DNA of 64,000 nt from RHKX01 sp963784885 (GCA_963784885.1 CAWATA010000005.1:186001-250000), one strand, 5' to 3'; positions 17,021 to 26,830 are shown, counted from the stretch's first letter. Made by a program: numbers and translations. Notes: generated from the sequence alone by a model not told the origin.

Positions 17021-17216
17021 CAGGTCGCCCCATTCAACGGACCGCCGCCAGATCGCGGCACCGGGCCGGGCAGCCCGGAAGCCACGCGATGGCCTCGGTG
17101 ACCGGATCTGGATGTATCCCCACTCATGAGAACGCTCTCCCCGATGTCGATCATCGTAGTACCGTCAAGTCGCGCCCGCCCAGCGGATGTAGATCGTGCC
17201 CATAGCTTCGCCACAG

Positions 17217-18932
17217 ATGCAGCAACCTGGTGGACGACGCGTAAGACCCGCGTTGATCGCCGTGGACGACAGCGAGAAAGACCTCGCGGTAATTCGGGAC
17301 GAGCTCGAGCGCAGGTACGGCGAGGATTATCAAGTCTCGTGCGCGCAGTCGGCGAGCGAGGCCTTGGATGAACTTGGCCGGTTTCGGAAGTCTGGTCATG
17401 CGGTGGCCCTGGTGCTGGCGGATCAGTGGATGCCCGGGACCACCGGCTCAGAACTGCTCGCCAAGGTTCGGCGTGAGTACCCCGAGGCGAAGCGGGGCCT
17501 GCTGATCGAGTTCGGGACCTGGGGTCACAGACCGACCGCCGACGCGGTCCTCAAGGCGATGGCGCTGGGGGACATCGACTACTACGTGCTGAAGCCGTGG
17601 AACACCCCGGATGAGCTCTTCCACAAGACCGTGACGGAGTTCCTCCACGAGTGGTATCGAACCGAGGGCCCGGGAGAACGTGAGGTCGACGTGATCGCGC
17701 GGCCGTCCCTACCGCGAACCCACGAGGTCCGAAGCCTGCTGAGCCGAAATGGGATCCCCCACTCCTTCCATGCGGTCGACTCCCACGAAGGGAGGGTGAT
17801 GCTTGAGAAGGCCGGCTTCGAACCCAGCGGCGAGGGCCCATTCGTGATCACTTTCGAGGAACGCGTCCTCGCCGATCCGTCCAACACCGAACTCGCCCAC
17901 GCCTTCGGCTTCTCGACGGAGCTCAGGGAGAAACGCGATGTCGATGTCGTGATCGTGGGAGCCGGGCCGGCCGGGCTGGCCGCAGCGGTGTATACGAGTT
18001 CCGAGGGATTCGAGACCCTCGTCATCGAACGCGAGTCGATCGGCGGGCAGGCTGGGGCGAGCTCGCTCATTCGAAACTACCCGGGGTTCTCGCGCGGTAT
18101 CAGCGGGGCGGAGCTCGGTCAGCGCATGTATCAACAGGCATGGGTCTTCGGCGCCGAGTTCCTGATGATGCAGGAGGCGACCGGGCTCGAGGAGTCGGAT
18201 GATCGGTTCTTCGTATCCACGTCGGCGGGCAACGAGGTCGGCGCACGCGCCGTGATCCTCGCGATGGGCGTCACCTACCGACGACTGGACGTTCCGTCGC
18301 TGGACGGCTTCACCGGCGCCGGCGTCTACTACGGTGCGTCGAGCTCAGAGGCACGTGCGCTCGAAGGCGGATGCGCCTACGTCGTCGGTGGAGGTAACTC
18401 GGCGGGGCAGGCGGCGATGCATCTCAGCCGTTATGCCAAGCGAGTCGTGATCGTGATTCGCTCCGGGGGCCTGGAGAAGACCATGTCCAGCTACCTCCGC
18501 GAGGCGCTCGAAGCCGCCGGCAACGTCGAGCTTCTAACCGAGACGGAGGTCGTCGGAGCCGCAGGGGATACGCAACTACGCGAGTTGGCCCTTCGCGGCA
18601 TCAGCTCCGGCGAGCAACGCGTCGTGCCCGCCGACGGCCTGTTCATCTTGATCGGCGCTCGCCCGCACACCGAATGGTTGCCGGACTCGATCGCCTGCGA
18701 CTCGCACGGCTTCATCCTCACCGGTGAGCAGCTCGTAGAGCGCGGAGCGTGGCCGCTGGACCGGGCCCCCCTGATGCTCGAGACGAGCGTTCCCGGCGTG
18801 TTCGCGGCCGGCGATGTCCGCCATCGCTCGATCAAACGCGTCGCTGCCGCAGTCGGGCAAGGCGCCGCTGCTGTTCAGCAAGTCCATAGTCACCTGACCA
18901 ACGAGACCCTGAAACTACGAAGCCGGCGCTAG
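17217..18932 (+). CDS. Response-regulator receiver fused to thioredoxin-reductase-like flavoprotein
   Basis: 571 residues from ATG 17217, supported by TAGCTT 8 nt upstream; GTG 17196 is an alternative. Residues ~10-140 are a receiver domain with acidic pair Asp17/Asp18, phospho-acceptor Asp69 (LADQWMPG) and a lysine in YYVLKPW. A linker with glutaredoxin-like features (~residues 160-240) leads to a two-dinucleotide-domain reductase: VVIVGAGPAGLAAAVY (FAD), GGQAGASSLIRNYPGF, VVGGGNSAGQAAMHL (NAD(P)H), GVFAAGDVRH. The CxxC of true thioredoxin reductases is absent: the site reads GVYYGASSSEA. It probably passes electrons elsewhere under control of a histidine kinase not in this window. Confidence 0.88.
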   Translation: MQQPGGRRVRPALIAVDDSEKDLAVIRDELERRYGEDYQVSCAQSASEALDELGRFRKSGHAVALVLADQWMPGTTGSELLAKVRREYPEAKRGLLIEFGTWGHRPTADAVLKAMALGDIDYYVLKPWNTPDELFHKTVTEFLHEWYRTEGPGEREVDVIARPSLPRTHEVRSLLSRNGIPHSFHAVDSHEGRVMLEKAGFEPSGEGPFVITFEERVLADPSNTELAHAFGFSTELREKRDVDVVIVGAGPAGLAAAVYTSSEGFETLVIERESIGGQAGASSLIRNYPGFSRGISGAELGQRMYQQAWVFGAEFLMMQEATGLEESDDRFFVSTSAGNEVGARAVILAMGVTYRRLDVPSLDGFTGAGVYYGASSSEARALEGGCAYVVGGGNSAGQAAMHLSRYAKRVVIVIRSGGLEKTMSSYLREALEAAGNVELLTETEVVGAAGDTQLRELALRGISSGEQRVVPADGLFILIGARPHTEWLPDSIACDSHGFILTGEQLVERGAWPLDRAPLMLETSVPGVFAAGDVRHRSIKRVAAAVGQGAAAVQQVHSHLTNETLKLRSRR

Positions 18933-18983
18933 CTGCCTGGCTCCAGCCTGATTCGCTCGCGCCATCCCGGGTAGGGAACAGAC

Positions 18984-19208
18984 ATGTCGTGGCTTCTGAT
19001 CGTCGTTCTCGTCCTGCTGGTCTTCGGACTGGCCTACGGCCTCTACACGCGCAAGGGGAGCGGCATCGACCTTCACCCCGGCCCCGATTCGGGCGATCCG
19101 GTCGTCGGCGACGAGACGAGGCGGCAGAACAAGGATCTTCAAGACGATCAACGCGCCGGCGTCGATCGCACCGAGAGCGCCGAGCTCGATCAGCGCGGCA
19201 CCCGCTGA
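18984..19208 (+). CDS. Small single-pass membrane protein
   Basis: 74 residues. One N-terminal membrane segment (SWLLIVVLVLLVFGLAYGLY) is followed by a highly charged tail rich in Asp, Glu and Arg. TAGGGA 6 nt before the ATG fits the leaderless promoter pattern. No family recognised. Confidence 0.6.
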   Translation: MSWLLIVVLVLLVFGLAYGLYTRKGSGIDLHPGPDSGDPVVGDETRRQNKDLQDDQRAGVDRTESAELDQRGTR

Positions 19209-19344
19209 TCCGGGGCCGGGCTTGGCTGCCGTCCCGACGGGTGGCCGGATCTCAGCACACGGAGCGGTCGCGGCCGGACTCCTCCATTGCCTGGCGGCCC
19301 GTCCAGCCCTAGAGTGATTCCCCCGAGCCATGGAGGAGTTCTCG

Positions 19345-20736
19345 ATGACGCGCCTCGTCGACGCCGACTACCTGGTCGTTGGAGCCGGGGCGGCGGGCAT
19401 GGCTTTCGCCGATGCGCTGACGGGGCGGGCGGACGTGCGGGTCGCCCTGGTCGATCGCCGGCCCGCTCCCGGCGGCCACTGGCGCGACGCGTACCCGTTC
19501 GTGCGACTGCATCAGGCGTCGTGCTTCTACGGGGTGGCCTCGACGGAGTTGGGCTCGGGGTCGATCCAGCGCGAGGGACCCGAGGCCGGCCTGCACGAAC
19601 GGGCCGGCGTTGCGGAGATCTGCGCCTACTACGACCGGGTCTTGAACGAGACGCTTCTGCCCTCGGGCCGGGTGGAGTTCCACCCGAACTGCGAGTACCT
19701 CGGCGACGGCTCGTTCGTCTCACGCGTCTCCGGACAGCATCACCGGGCGCAGCCGGATTGCCGGATCGTCGACGCTCGCTACCTCGCCCCGGAGATACCA
19801 GCGACCTCCGCGCCCCCATTCGGAGTCGCCGACGGGGCCCGGGTGCTGCCTGCCGGCGAGCTGGCGAGGCTCGAATCCGCGCCGCGGGAGTTCGTGATCG
19901 TCGGGGCCGGCAAGACCGCCACCGACGCCTGCGTGTGGCTGCTCGACAACGGAGTCGATCCGGATTCGATCTGCTGGGTTCGCTCCCGCGAGCCGTGGAT
20001 GTTCAACCGCGCGGTCCTTCAGCCCGACCCCGCCGTGTTCATCGGCATGACCGCCGACATCATGGAGGCGGCGAGCGCGGCCTCGACTCCGGATGATCTC
20101 TTCCTGCGGATGGAGGCAGCCGGAGTGATGCTTCGCATCGACCCCTCGGCGACGCCGACCATGGCCAAGACGCCGACGCTTGCCCGCTGGGAACTCGACC
20201 TCTTGCGCAGCATCGAGCGGGTCGTGCGGCTCGGACACATCCGCGGGATCGAAGCGGGACGGATCGAGCTGGACGACGGCGAGGCCGCGATCCACCGAGA
20301 GGCCGTCGTCGTCCACTGCGCCGCCTCCGGGCTTCAGTACCCCCCGCTGGTCCCGATCTGGGGCGAGGAGGCGATCACGATCCAGCCGGTTCGGACGGGC
20401 TTCCCGTGCTTTGGGGCCGCATTGATCGGCTACGTGGAAGCAACCCGGGAGGAGGATGAGGAGAAGAACCGCGTATGCCTCCCCTCGCCGCTCTCGAACA
20501 CCACCCGCGATTGGGCGCTGATGCAGGTCGTGGGCGGCCGCTCCTCCCGCGCCTTCAACGCCGAGCCCGACATCGAGGAGTGGGTCAACAGCGTGGCCCT
20601 GAATCCGGCGCGCATCCCCACCGGCCGGGCCGCGGATGCCGATGTCGCGGCCGCCGAAGAGCGCCTCCGCGCTGCCGCCGACTCCGGGATCGCGGCGATG
20701 GCCGAGCTCGCGGGCCTCAGCTCAAGCGGCAGCTGA
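19345..20736 (+). CDS. FAD-dependent oxidoreductase
   Basis: 463 residues from ATG 19345, chosen because GGAGGAG (19332-19338) sits 6 nt upstream; an in-frame ATG at 19330 would place that site inside the gene. DYLVVGAGAAGMAFADAL is the FAD loop, VALVDRRPAPGGHWRDAYPF the second FAD-contact region, and FVIVGAGKTATDACVWLL a second dinucleotide fold, as in flavin monooxygenase-like enzymes. Substrate is not deducible. It ends 22 nt from the convergent hydrolase gene. Confidence 0.8.
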   Translation: MTRLVDADYLVVGAGAAGMAFADALTGRADVRVALVDRRPAPGGHWRDAYPFVRLHQASCFYGVASTELGSGSIQREGPEAGLHERAGVAEICAYYDRVLNETLLPSGRVEFHPNCEYLGDGSFVSRVSGQHHRAQPDCRIVDARYLAPEIPATSAPPFGVADGARVLPAGELARLESAPREFVIVGAGKTATDACVWLLDNGVDPDSICWVRSREPWMFNRAVLQPDPAVFIGMTADIMEAASAASTPDDLFLRMEAAGVMLRIDPSATPTMAKTPTLARWELDLLRSIERVVRLGHIRGIEAGRIELDDGEAAIHREAVVVHCAASGLQYPPLVPIWGEEAITIQPVRTGFPCFGAALIGYVEATREEDEEKNRVCLPSPLSNTTRDWALMQVVGGRSSRAFNAEPDIEEWVNSVALNPARIPTGRAADADVAAAEERLRAAADSGIAAMAELAGLSSSGS

Positions 20737-20758
20737 TCGGATCAGGGTCTCCGGTCCG

Positions 20759-22180
20759 CTACTTGATCTTCTTCCTCAGGAAGGGAACGACCGTCTTCAG
20801 GAAGGCGTTCTTCGACGGTGCGGCGCTGATCGGATCGATGTGCGAGTTCGTCTTCGTCCGCTTGACGGTCTTGACCCAGCGCTTCGGCACGTCGGACTGC
20901 TCGGCGAGCTGGCGGGTCGCGTCCGCGACGCGTCCGCCACCGAGCGAGGTGTCGAACGAGTACATCGGCAGCCTCACCGAGTCGCCCATCGTCGCGTGGT
21001 CGCCGTAGACGGACTGGGCTGGGTTGTCGACGCCGTTGTTGATGGCGCCGGAATCGATCGACAGCTTGGCCGGGTGATACCAGGAGGTCCCGTCCTCGCC
21101 GACCTTCTGGTTCTTCATGCCGCCGTACTCGGAAAAGACCGAGGCGGCTCGACCGACGCTTCCGAGCTCGCCGTCATGCCAGCCGCGGGGATCGCCCGAG
21201 CCCGCCAACTTGCCGATATGGCTTTGGACCAATGCCAGGTTGGCGGGACTGGTCGTCTCGTCCACGGCATATCCGTACTGAGCGGCGTTGGTGGCCGGGA
21301 CGGGTGGCTTCAAGTCCGCCGGCGCGAGTACCCAATCGGCGAAGATCGATGGCTCGTCCGGCTCCTCGACGGCGGCCGTGGAGCCCGTCGCGTTGAAGAC
21401 GCCGGCGATCCACGGGAACGGTGGAACCAGCGTTATGAACGGCGAGGCCGCCGGTTCGTTCAGCTTGTCGACGTTGGCCTGGGCCTCCTCGGCGGTGGGT
21501 AGCGGCCTGGTGGTCGGGCTGTTGGCTCCGGCGCCGTCGATGAAGACGAGTCCCGACAGACCCTTCGCCCCGGCCTTGCCGTTGAAATCCCAGGTCGCGT
21601 ACGCGGTCGTGATCGAGCCGCCGAGGGAGTGACCGCCCATGACGACGGTGCGTCCGCCCTTCCTCGCTGCTCTGACGACCCTGCGCGCGTCATGGACGGC
21701 GACGTTCATCCCCCACTTCTTGGCGAACTCGGTCTCCGCCGTCGTCTTCGGAGTGAAGTGCGGCGATATCGAAGGCTCGGATATCCAGCGGAGGTAGTAG
21801 TCGAAGACTTCCTCGTTGGAGATCTCGCCGTTCACGTATTCCTCGAGGCGGGAATGATCTTCGAGCAGGTTCTCGCGGCGCTCGATCGCCCAGACCTGCC
21901 AGCCCTTGAGCTTCTTGGTCAGGGCGTTCGCGATCGGAGTGAAGAAGGTGCCGCCGGCGGAGGTGCCGGGGTTCAGCACGAGAACCTTCTCGCTCTCGGG
22001 TGACCCGTACTTGACCACCTTCACCTCGTTGAGCTTCTCGGGCGTCCCGGGCGCCTTGAATCCGTCGATCGTCGTCACCCGGGGCGTCGCGGCGCTCGCG
22101 GCGGCTCCGCTCAGCGCAATCAGCCCGCAAACGACGGCGAGGACCAGGCCCGGGCCGAATGTCTTGCTTCGCAACGCGGT
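20759..22180 (-). CDS. Secreted alpha/beta hydrolase
   Basis: 473 residues from TTG 22180, preferred because GAGGG lies 6 nt upstream; the frame can extend to a TTG at 22201. A signal peptide (LVLAVVCGLIALSGAAASA) is followed by an alpha/beta hydrolase: VLVLNPGTSAGG (oxyanion), VVMGGHSLGGSITT with nucleophile serine, LSGLVFIDGAG, and a late SHIDP that may carry the histidine. A long lid region separates these. Probably an exported esterase or lipase; substrate unknown. Confidence 0.8.
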   Translation of the reverse strand, partial: TALRSKTFGPGLVLAVVCGLIALSGAAASAATPRVTTIDGFKAPGTPEKLNEVKVVKYGSPESEKVLVLNPGTSAGGTFFTPIANALTKKLKGWQVWAIERRENLLEDHSRLEEYVNGEISNEEVFDYYLRWISEPSISPHFTPKTTAETEFAKKWGMNVAVHDARRVVRAARKGGRTVVMGGHSLGGSITTAYATWDFNGKAGAKGLSGLVFIDGAGANSPTTRPLPTAEEAQANVDKLNEPAASPFITLVPPFPWIAGVFNATGSTAAVEEPDEPSIFADWVLAPADLKPPVPATNAAQYGYAVDETTSPANLALVQSHIGKLAGSGDPRGWHDGELGSVGRAASVFSEYGGMKNQKVGEDGTSWYHPAKLSIDSGAINNGVDNPAQSVYGDHATMGDSVRLPMYSFDTSLGGGRVADATRQLAEQSDVPKRWVKTVKRTKTNSHIDPISAAPSKNAFLKTVVPFLRKKIK

Positions 22181-22307
22181 CAATTCATTCCCTCGAGGCA
22201 AAGGCTAGATACTTCTCAGGTGCTCTGCGCCGGATAGGCTTCACCACCCTTCACCCGGCTACCTTCCGGACGCGGATCACGCTGTTCGCTACCGCTGAGA
22301 CGAACAC

Positions 22308-23273
22308 ATGAAGGCGATCATCCAGCACGGCTACGGCTCCACCGACGTCCTCGCGTTCGAGGAGGTCGAGACCCCTGAGCCCGGGGATGACGAGGTACTC
22401 GTTCGCGTCCTCGCGGCCGGCGTCAACACCGGCGACTGGCATCTCCTCCGGGGCGTGCCATATCTCGTGCGCCTGATGTTCGGGCTGCGGCGGCCACGGA
22501 ACGGGGTTCCCGGGATGGACATCGCGGGCCGGGTCGAGGCGGTCGGCGGGAAGGTCGAAGGGCTCAGGCCCGGCGACGAGGTCTTCGGCTGGTGCGACGG
22601 TGCCTTCGCCGAGTACGCGAGCGCCCCGGCGAGCAACCTCCTGCCGAAGCCGGCCGGGCTCGGCTTCGAGGAGGCCGCGGCGATCGGGGACTCCGCCCTC
22701 ACTGCGCTGCAGGCGGTCCGCGACAAGGGGCGGGTGGATCCCGGGCAGCGGGTCCTCGTGATCGGCGCCTCCGGAGGGGTCGGGAGCTTCGTCGTCCAGA
22801 TCGCAAGGGCTTTCGGCGCTCACGTCACCGGCGTCTGCAGCACGCAAAGCATGGACGTGGTCCGCGAGATCGGCGCGGACGAGGTCATCGACTACACCCG
22901 TGAGGACTTCGCCGACGGCGAGCGGCGCTACGACGTGATCTTCGATCTGGTCGGCAACCGTTCGCTCGCCGACTGCAGGCGGGCGCTGACTCCGCGGGGC
23001 ACCTACGTTGTGATCGGGGTCCACGACGTGGGCCGCTGGTTCGGGATGTCGCGGCAGGCCAAGGCGCTCGTCTCCTCACTATTCCTCCGGCAGCGGATGC
23101 GGATCCTGATCGCCAAGCACACCCGCGAGGACCTCGAGGTGATCAAGAGCATGGCCGAGGAGGGCAAGATCGTGCCGGTGATCGACCGGCGCTACCGGCT
23201 GGAGCAGGTTCCCGACGCCCTCCGCCACCAGGGAGAAGGGCACGGCACGGGAAAGTCCGTCGTCGTCGTCTGA
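22308..23273 (+). CDS. Quinone-oxidoreductase-like MDR enzyme
   Basis: 321 residues. Zinc-free medium-chain dehydrogenase/reductase: GroES-like N-terminus (VLVRVLAAGVNTGDWHLLRG), GMDIAGRVEAVG, and the NADPH loop VLVIGASGGVGSFVVQIA at residues ~145-162. YVVIGVHDVGRWFG and the C-terminal GKSVVVV are typical of the NADPH:quinone reductase/zeta-crystallin subgroup. No catalytic-zinc cysteines. Stands alone between two genes on the other strand. Confidence 0.88.
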   Translation: MKAIIQHGYGSTDVLAFEEVETPEPGDDEVLVRVLAAGVNTGDWHLLRGVPYLVRLMFGLRRPRNGVPGMDIAGRVEAVGGKVEGLRPGDEVFGWCDGAFAEYASAPASNLLPKPAGLGFEEAAAIGDSALTALQAVRDKGRVDPGQRVLVIGASGGVGSFVVQIARAFGAHVTGVCSTQSMDVVREIGADEVIDYTREDFADGERRYDVIFDLVGNRSLADCRRALTPRGTYVVIGVHDVGRWFGMSRQAKALVSSLFLRQRMRILIAKHTREDLEVIKSMAEEGKIVPVIDRRYRLEQVPDALRHQGEGHGTGKSVVVV

Positions 23274-23324
23274 ACCGGTCCCGGACTTACCCTCGGCCCG
23301 GGCGGCGCGGCGCGCCCGTAGTGC

Positions 23325-24170
23325 TCAGCGGACCGAGACGCCCCAGCAGAACCCCGGCGTCTCGTAGGAGCCGTCCGGCATGCGGAACGACCCCAGGTTC
23401 TCCGCGATCGCATCTCGCGTTGCGTGCTGCTCTTCGGCGGGCAAGCCGTTGATCACCCGGGCAAGCGGCCCGGCGAGACGCACGATGCTGTCCCAGACGT
23501 CATCGAAGTCCGCGTAGCTGAACGTGAACGCAACCTCTTCAAGGTCCGGCTCCGAGAAGCCGGCATCCACGACCAGCTCACGGATCCGTTCGGGGTCGGC
23601 CAGCGCGAAGATGCCGGGAGCGCCCGGCTCGGGCGGGGGCAGATGTCCTCGCTCGACCAGGGTCTGCCCGGGTATCGCCGCCCACGGATTGCGGTCGGGC
23701 GCTGCCCAGACGGCGAAGGCGAGCGGGCCGCCGCCGCGAAGCACCCTCCTCGTCTCGCGGAGCGCCGCTGCCGGGTCGGCCATCAGCATGTAGCCCCAGC
23801 GGCAGAGCGCGACATCGATCGCGTCGTCGGACAGATCCATCTGCTCGGCATCGAGCACCAGGTAGTCGATGTTCGCCAATCCGCGGGCCTGCCCGATCCG
23901 GCGTGCCACATCGACCATCTCGGGCGAGAAGTCGCTCGTGATCACCCTGCCCCCGGGGCCGACGCGGTCGGCCGCCTGGAAACCGAGGTCTCCGGGACCG
24001 GCGGCGATGTCGAGGACGGTCTGGCCCGGGCGGGGATCGGCCCGGTCGAGTATCCACTCGTTCACGGAACCGGCCACCTCGGCCATCCACTGATTACGCG
24101 CCTCCCACCCGGGAGCCATCTCCGACCAGGTCGCAAGGCTCTGCTTGCGGTACACGTCGAGGTCCACCAT
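23325..24170 (-). CDS. SAM-dependent methyltransferase
   Basis: 281 residues from ATG 24170, which has GGAGG 8 nt upstream; ATG 24185 would place that site inside the gene. Class I methyltransferase motifs: VLDIAAGPGDLGFQAA (SAM loop), RVITSDFSPEMV, YLVLDAEQMDL, and DVALCRWGYMLMADPAAAL. The layout resembles UbiE/arsenite-type enzymes but the acceptor is unknown. Confidence 0.85.
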   Translation of the reverse strand: MVDLDVYRKQSLATWSEMAPGWEARNQWMAEVAGSVNEWILDRADPRPGQTVLDIAAGPGDLGFQAADRVGPGGRVITSDFSPEMVDVARRIGQARGLANIDYLVLDAEQMDLSDDAIDVALCRWGYMLMADPAAALRETRRVLRGGGPLAFAVWAAPDRNPWAAIPGQTLVERGHLPPPEPGAPGIFALADPERIRELVVDAGFSEPDLEEVAFTFSYADFDDVWDSIVRLAGPLARVINGLPAEEQHATRDAIAENLGSFRMPDGSYETPGFCWGVSVR

Positions 24171-24264
24171 CGCCTCAACCTCCATCTGTCGACCGATGCG
24201 AACCTACCACCGCCGTCGCCCCGGATCGAGCCCATTTCGGCTTTGAAGACGCGCGTTCGCCCGT

Positions 24265-24711
24265 CTAGCCGCCCGCCCAGATGCCGCTCGGCGGGCACCC
24301 GCCCTGGGCGGGCGTGGTGCAGGTGAAGTCATTGGTCCCGCCGGCGTGCCGCTCGATCGTGAACGTGTTGCCCGTCGGAGAGGCGGCCCTGATCGTGTAC
24401 TCCTCATCCGTCGCGGTCACGATCGTCAGATCCCCGGTCGCGAGGGTCGACTCGATCGAGTCGAGGTCGCTGACCGTTGCACCCGTGTAGGCGCCGTCGT
24501 GGTCGGTGCGGAACGTCTCGAGAGCCGTCGCCGCGGTGCGCACCGAAGTCTTCGCGGACGCGTCATGCGCCTTGTCGCGCTGACCGAGGAAGGAAGGCAC
24601 GGCGATCGCCGCGAGCAGGCCGATGATGAGCATCACGACCAGCATCTCGACCAGCGTGAAACCGCTATCAGCGCCGATTCGGCGTGCCAACTGTGTTTGT
24701 CTCGGCATCAC
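24265..24711 (-). CDS. Type IV pilin-like protein, orphan
   Basis: 148 residues. A short basic leader ends at the prepilin peptidase site G/FTLVEMLVV, followed by the conserved hydrophobic helix with Glu at +5 and SFLGQRDKAHDASAKTS. The C-terminus has two cysteines (FTCTTPAQGGCPP) that could form the D-loop disulphide. No assembly ATPase, peptidase or other pilin is in this window, so it must use machinery encoded elsewhere. Confidence 0.85.
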   Translation of the reverse strand: MMPRQTQLARRIGADSGFTLVEMLVVMLIIGLLAAIAVPSFLGQRDKAHDASAKTSVRTAATALETFRTDHDGAYTGATVSDLDSIESTLATGDLTIVTATDEEYTIRAASPTGNTFTIERHAGGTNDFTCTTPAQGGCPPSGIWAGG

Positions 24712-24834
24712 CGCCTCCTTGCCAGCCTCGCCGGTAATCGACCAATCGGCCGATCGGCGCCAAGCCTGAAGGGAATGCGGTCGACGTCCGGACGTTCGAT
24801 CCAGCCGCCGCTCGGACGCCCGTCCGGGGGCGGC

Positions 24835-25203
24835 TCAGGCAGGCTCGCCGCCCGATGTCACGTGCTCGATCACCTTGGCGAACTCCTGCGTGGGAGAGAA
24901 GTCCACGTACTCCGAGTCCTCGAGAGCCTCGGGCGCGTGACCGGGGCCCCAGTAGAAGGCCTCGCCGGCGGCGAAGTCGGTGTGTCCTTCCACGGTATGC
25001 ATGCGCACCTTGCCCTTGAGCATGTAGCCCCAATGGGGGCAGGGGCAGAGATCGTCGGGCAGACCCTTGGTTGCGGGCCGCAGGTCCGCCCCCGCCGGCA
25101 TGGTGACGAAGCCCACCGAGATTCCTTCTTGGTCGAGAACGCGGATTTCCAGGTCGCCGTCGGCGATCACGACCGGCACGCTTTCGCGGGGTATTGCTTT
25201 CAT
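24835..25203 (-). CDS. Cupin-domain protein
   Basis: 122 residues from ATG 25203, with AGGAG 8 nt upstream; a longer frame to 25353 is not conserved-looking. A single cupin barrel: CPCPHWGYMLKGKVRMHT (motif 1) and FAAGEAFYWGPGHAPEALED (motif 2). Two histidines are seen where metal ligands are expected. Function unknown. Confidence 0.8.
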   Translation of the reverse strand: MKAIPRESVPVVIADGDLEIRVLDQEGISVGFVTMPAGADLRPATKGLPDDLCPCPHWGYMLKGKVRMHTVEGHTDFAAGEAFYWGPGHAPEALEDSEYVDFSPTQEFAKVIEHVTSGGEPA

Positions 25204-25565
25204 CTTCAGTCTCCTGACAGGCTTCCCGGCTCTCGGTGCTCGAGAACCGTGGATCGGGGCATTTTCCCCCTTGTGCCGTTGGGCGAGTGTCAGAACGGCG
25301 AGGCGCTCGCTAGCGTCGTGGTCGATGGACCGACAGTCGCTTGTGCCGGTCACGCTACCGCACGGTCTCGCGCGACGTGACAGAGGACTTGATCATCAGC
25401 TGATGATCCCCGTGCAGTCGATCGAGATCAGCAGACCGAGCGGGAGCGGCACCTGCATAGCCCACTTCCGATCCGACGGTGGTGCGCAGATCGGCCCCTA
25501 TTCCGATGCCGAACGAGTGCTCCGCGGTGGCGAGCTCAGAACGTCATGCCCCCTGCGAGCGACGG
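25204..25565. other. Non-coding gap with an 18-bp palindrome
   Basis: No convincing gene was found; plus-strand frames here look like shadow coding. It contains the perfect palindrome GATCATCAGCTGATGATC at 25391-25408, a plausible operator, about 190 bp upstream of the cupin gene and 170 bp beyond the end of the propeller gene. Confidence 0.5.
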
Positions 25566-26714
25566 CTAGCGCTTGATCTTGAACTTGACCACGGCCGGGG
25601 ACGCGTCGGTGTTGCCGGCCGCGTCGGTGGCCCGCACCCTGAATCTGTGCCTGCCCGGACTCAGGCGTCTGAGCCTGTGCGGAGACGTGCAGGACCTGAA
25701 CCGGCGCTTGTCGCGCTTGCACTCGAAGCTCGACCCGGACTCCGACGATGTGAACCGGATTATCACCGTGCGCCGGTGGATCTCCGGACGCCGACCGCCG
25801 ATCCTCGTCTGCGGGGCCGTGACGTCGGTCGTCGGAGGATCTGGCGGGCCGGTCAGGGCGTCGACAGCAACGTCGCGGGGGAAGGTGAACATTCCCGTGC
25901 CGATGAAGAGGGGGTTCACCGCACTGCCGTCGAGCTTGGAGCGGACGACCGACGGATACGAGAAGTCCGCCCAGTAGAGGTGGCCGGAATCGACTGCGAC
26001 ACCGGACGGGAAGCCAAAGCCCGGAGGAGAGGCGCTGCCTGTGAAGATCTGCCTGATGCCACTGCCGTCGATATCGGCGCGGCCGATCGCACCGAATTCT
26101 CCCTGGAGCGCGGCGTTCACCCAGTAGATGTGGTCGGCGTCGACCGCAACGCCGCCAGGGGAACCGTCGGCCTCGACGAAGTTCCGGTCGGCACCCGTGC
26201 CGTCGAGCTTGGCCCGACCGATCGCGTTACCGCCGTTCGCCCAGTAGATGTACTTGGCGTCGACCGCGAGGTGACCGGGTGCGTCCAGGCCGCTGATGAA
26301 CGCACGCTCCACGCTGGTGCCGTCGGGGTTGGCGCGACCGATCGTCTCATCGCCCGCGTTCGACCAATAGATGTGATTCGCATCGACCGCGACGCCGTCA
26401 ACCTCGTCACCCGTGATGAAGCTGTGGTCGACCTCGGTGCCGTCCAGTGCGGCCCTGCCTACGGCATCCGTTGCGTTCGTCCAGTAGATGTGCTCAGGGT
26501 CGACGGCAACGGCCTCGGGGAAGCCGAGCGTCGAGATGTAGCTCGGATCAACACCGGAGCCGTCGAGCTCGGCGCGGCCGAGCGAGGCCCCGTTGCTGTT
26601 CGTCCAGTAGACGTAGGCGTCAGCCGCCGCGGCTATCGCCAGACTCCCCACCCACAGCGCCGACCCCGCCAGCACGATCCCCAGGGTGGGCTTCAGGCGG
26701 CGCTGCTTCAGCAT
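25566..26714 (-). CDS. Secreted YWTD-type beta-propeller
   Basis: 382 residues from ATG 26714 (GGAGGAGGG upstream). A signal peptide (~residues 1-34) precedes about seven repeats of 40-45 residues, each with 'VAVDxxHIYWxN...IGRAxLDG', the LDL-receptor YWTD propeller unit. After a proline-rich linker (~residue 290) comes a C-terminal domain with FECKRDKRRFRSCTSP and RVRATDAAGNTDASP, a bacterial Ig-like/cell-surface module common in these bacteria. Probably a surface or secreted binding protein. Confidence 0.8.
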   Translation of the reverse strand: MLKQRRLKPTLGIVLAGSALWVGSLAIAAAADAYVYWTNSNGASLGRAELDGSGVDPSYISTLGFPEAVAVDPEHIYWTNATDAVGRAALDGTEVDHSFITGDEVDGVAVDANHIYWSNAGDETIGRANPDGTSVERAFISGLDAPGHLAVDAKYIYWANGGNAIGRAKLDGTGADRNFVEADGSPGGVAVDADHIYWVNAALQGEFGAIGRADIDGSGIRQIFTGSASPPGFGFPSGVAVDSGHLYWADFSYPSVVRSKLDGSAVNPLFIGTGMFTFPRDVAVDALTGPPDPPTTDVTAPQTRIGGRRPEIHRRTVIIRFTSSESGSSFECKRDKRRFRSCTSPHRLRRLSPGRHRFRVRATDAAGNTDASPAVVKFKIKR

Positions 26715-26830
26715 CTGTCCCTCCTCCGAACCGTGGCTCGCAACGAGCCTACCGACCCTGAGGCCTCCTCCCTGCGCGCGCTGCATCGTCCGTCACCACG
26801 GGGAAACATCGCCCGCTGCGGGCCGCGAGA

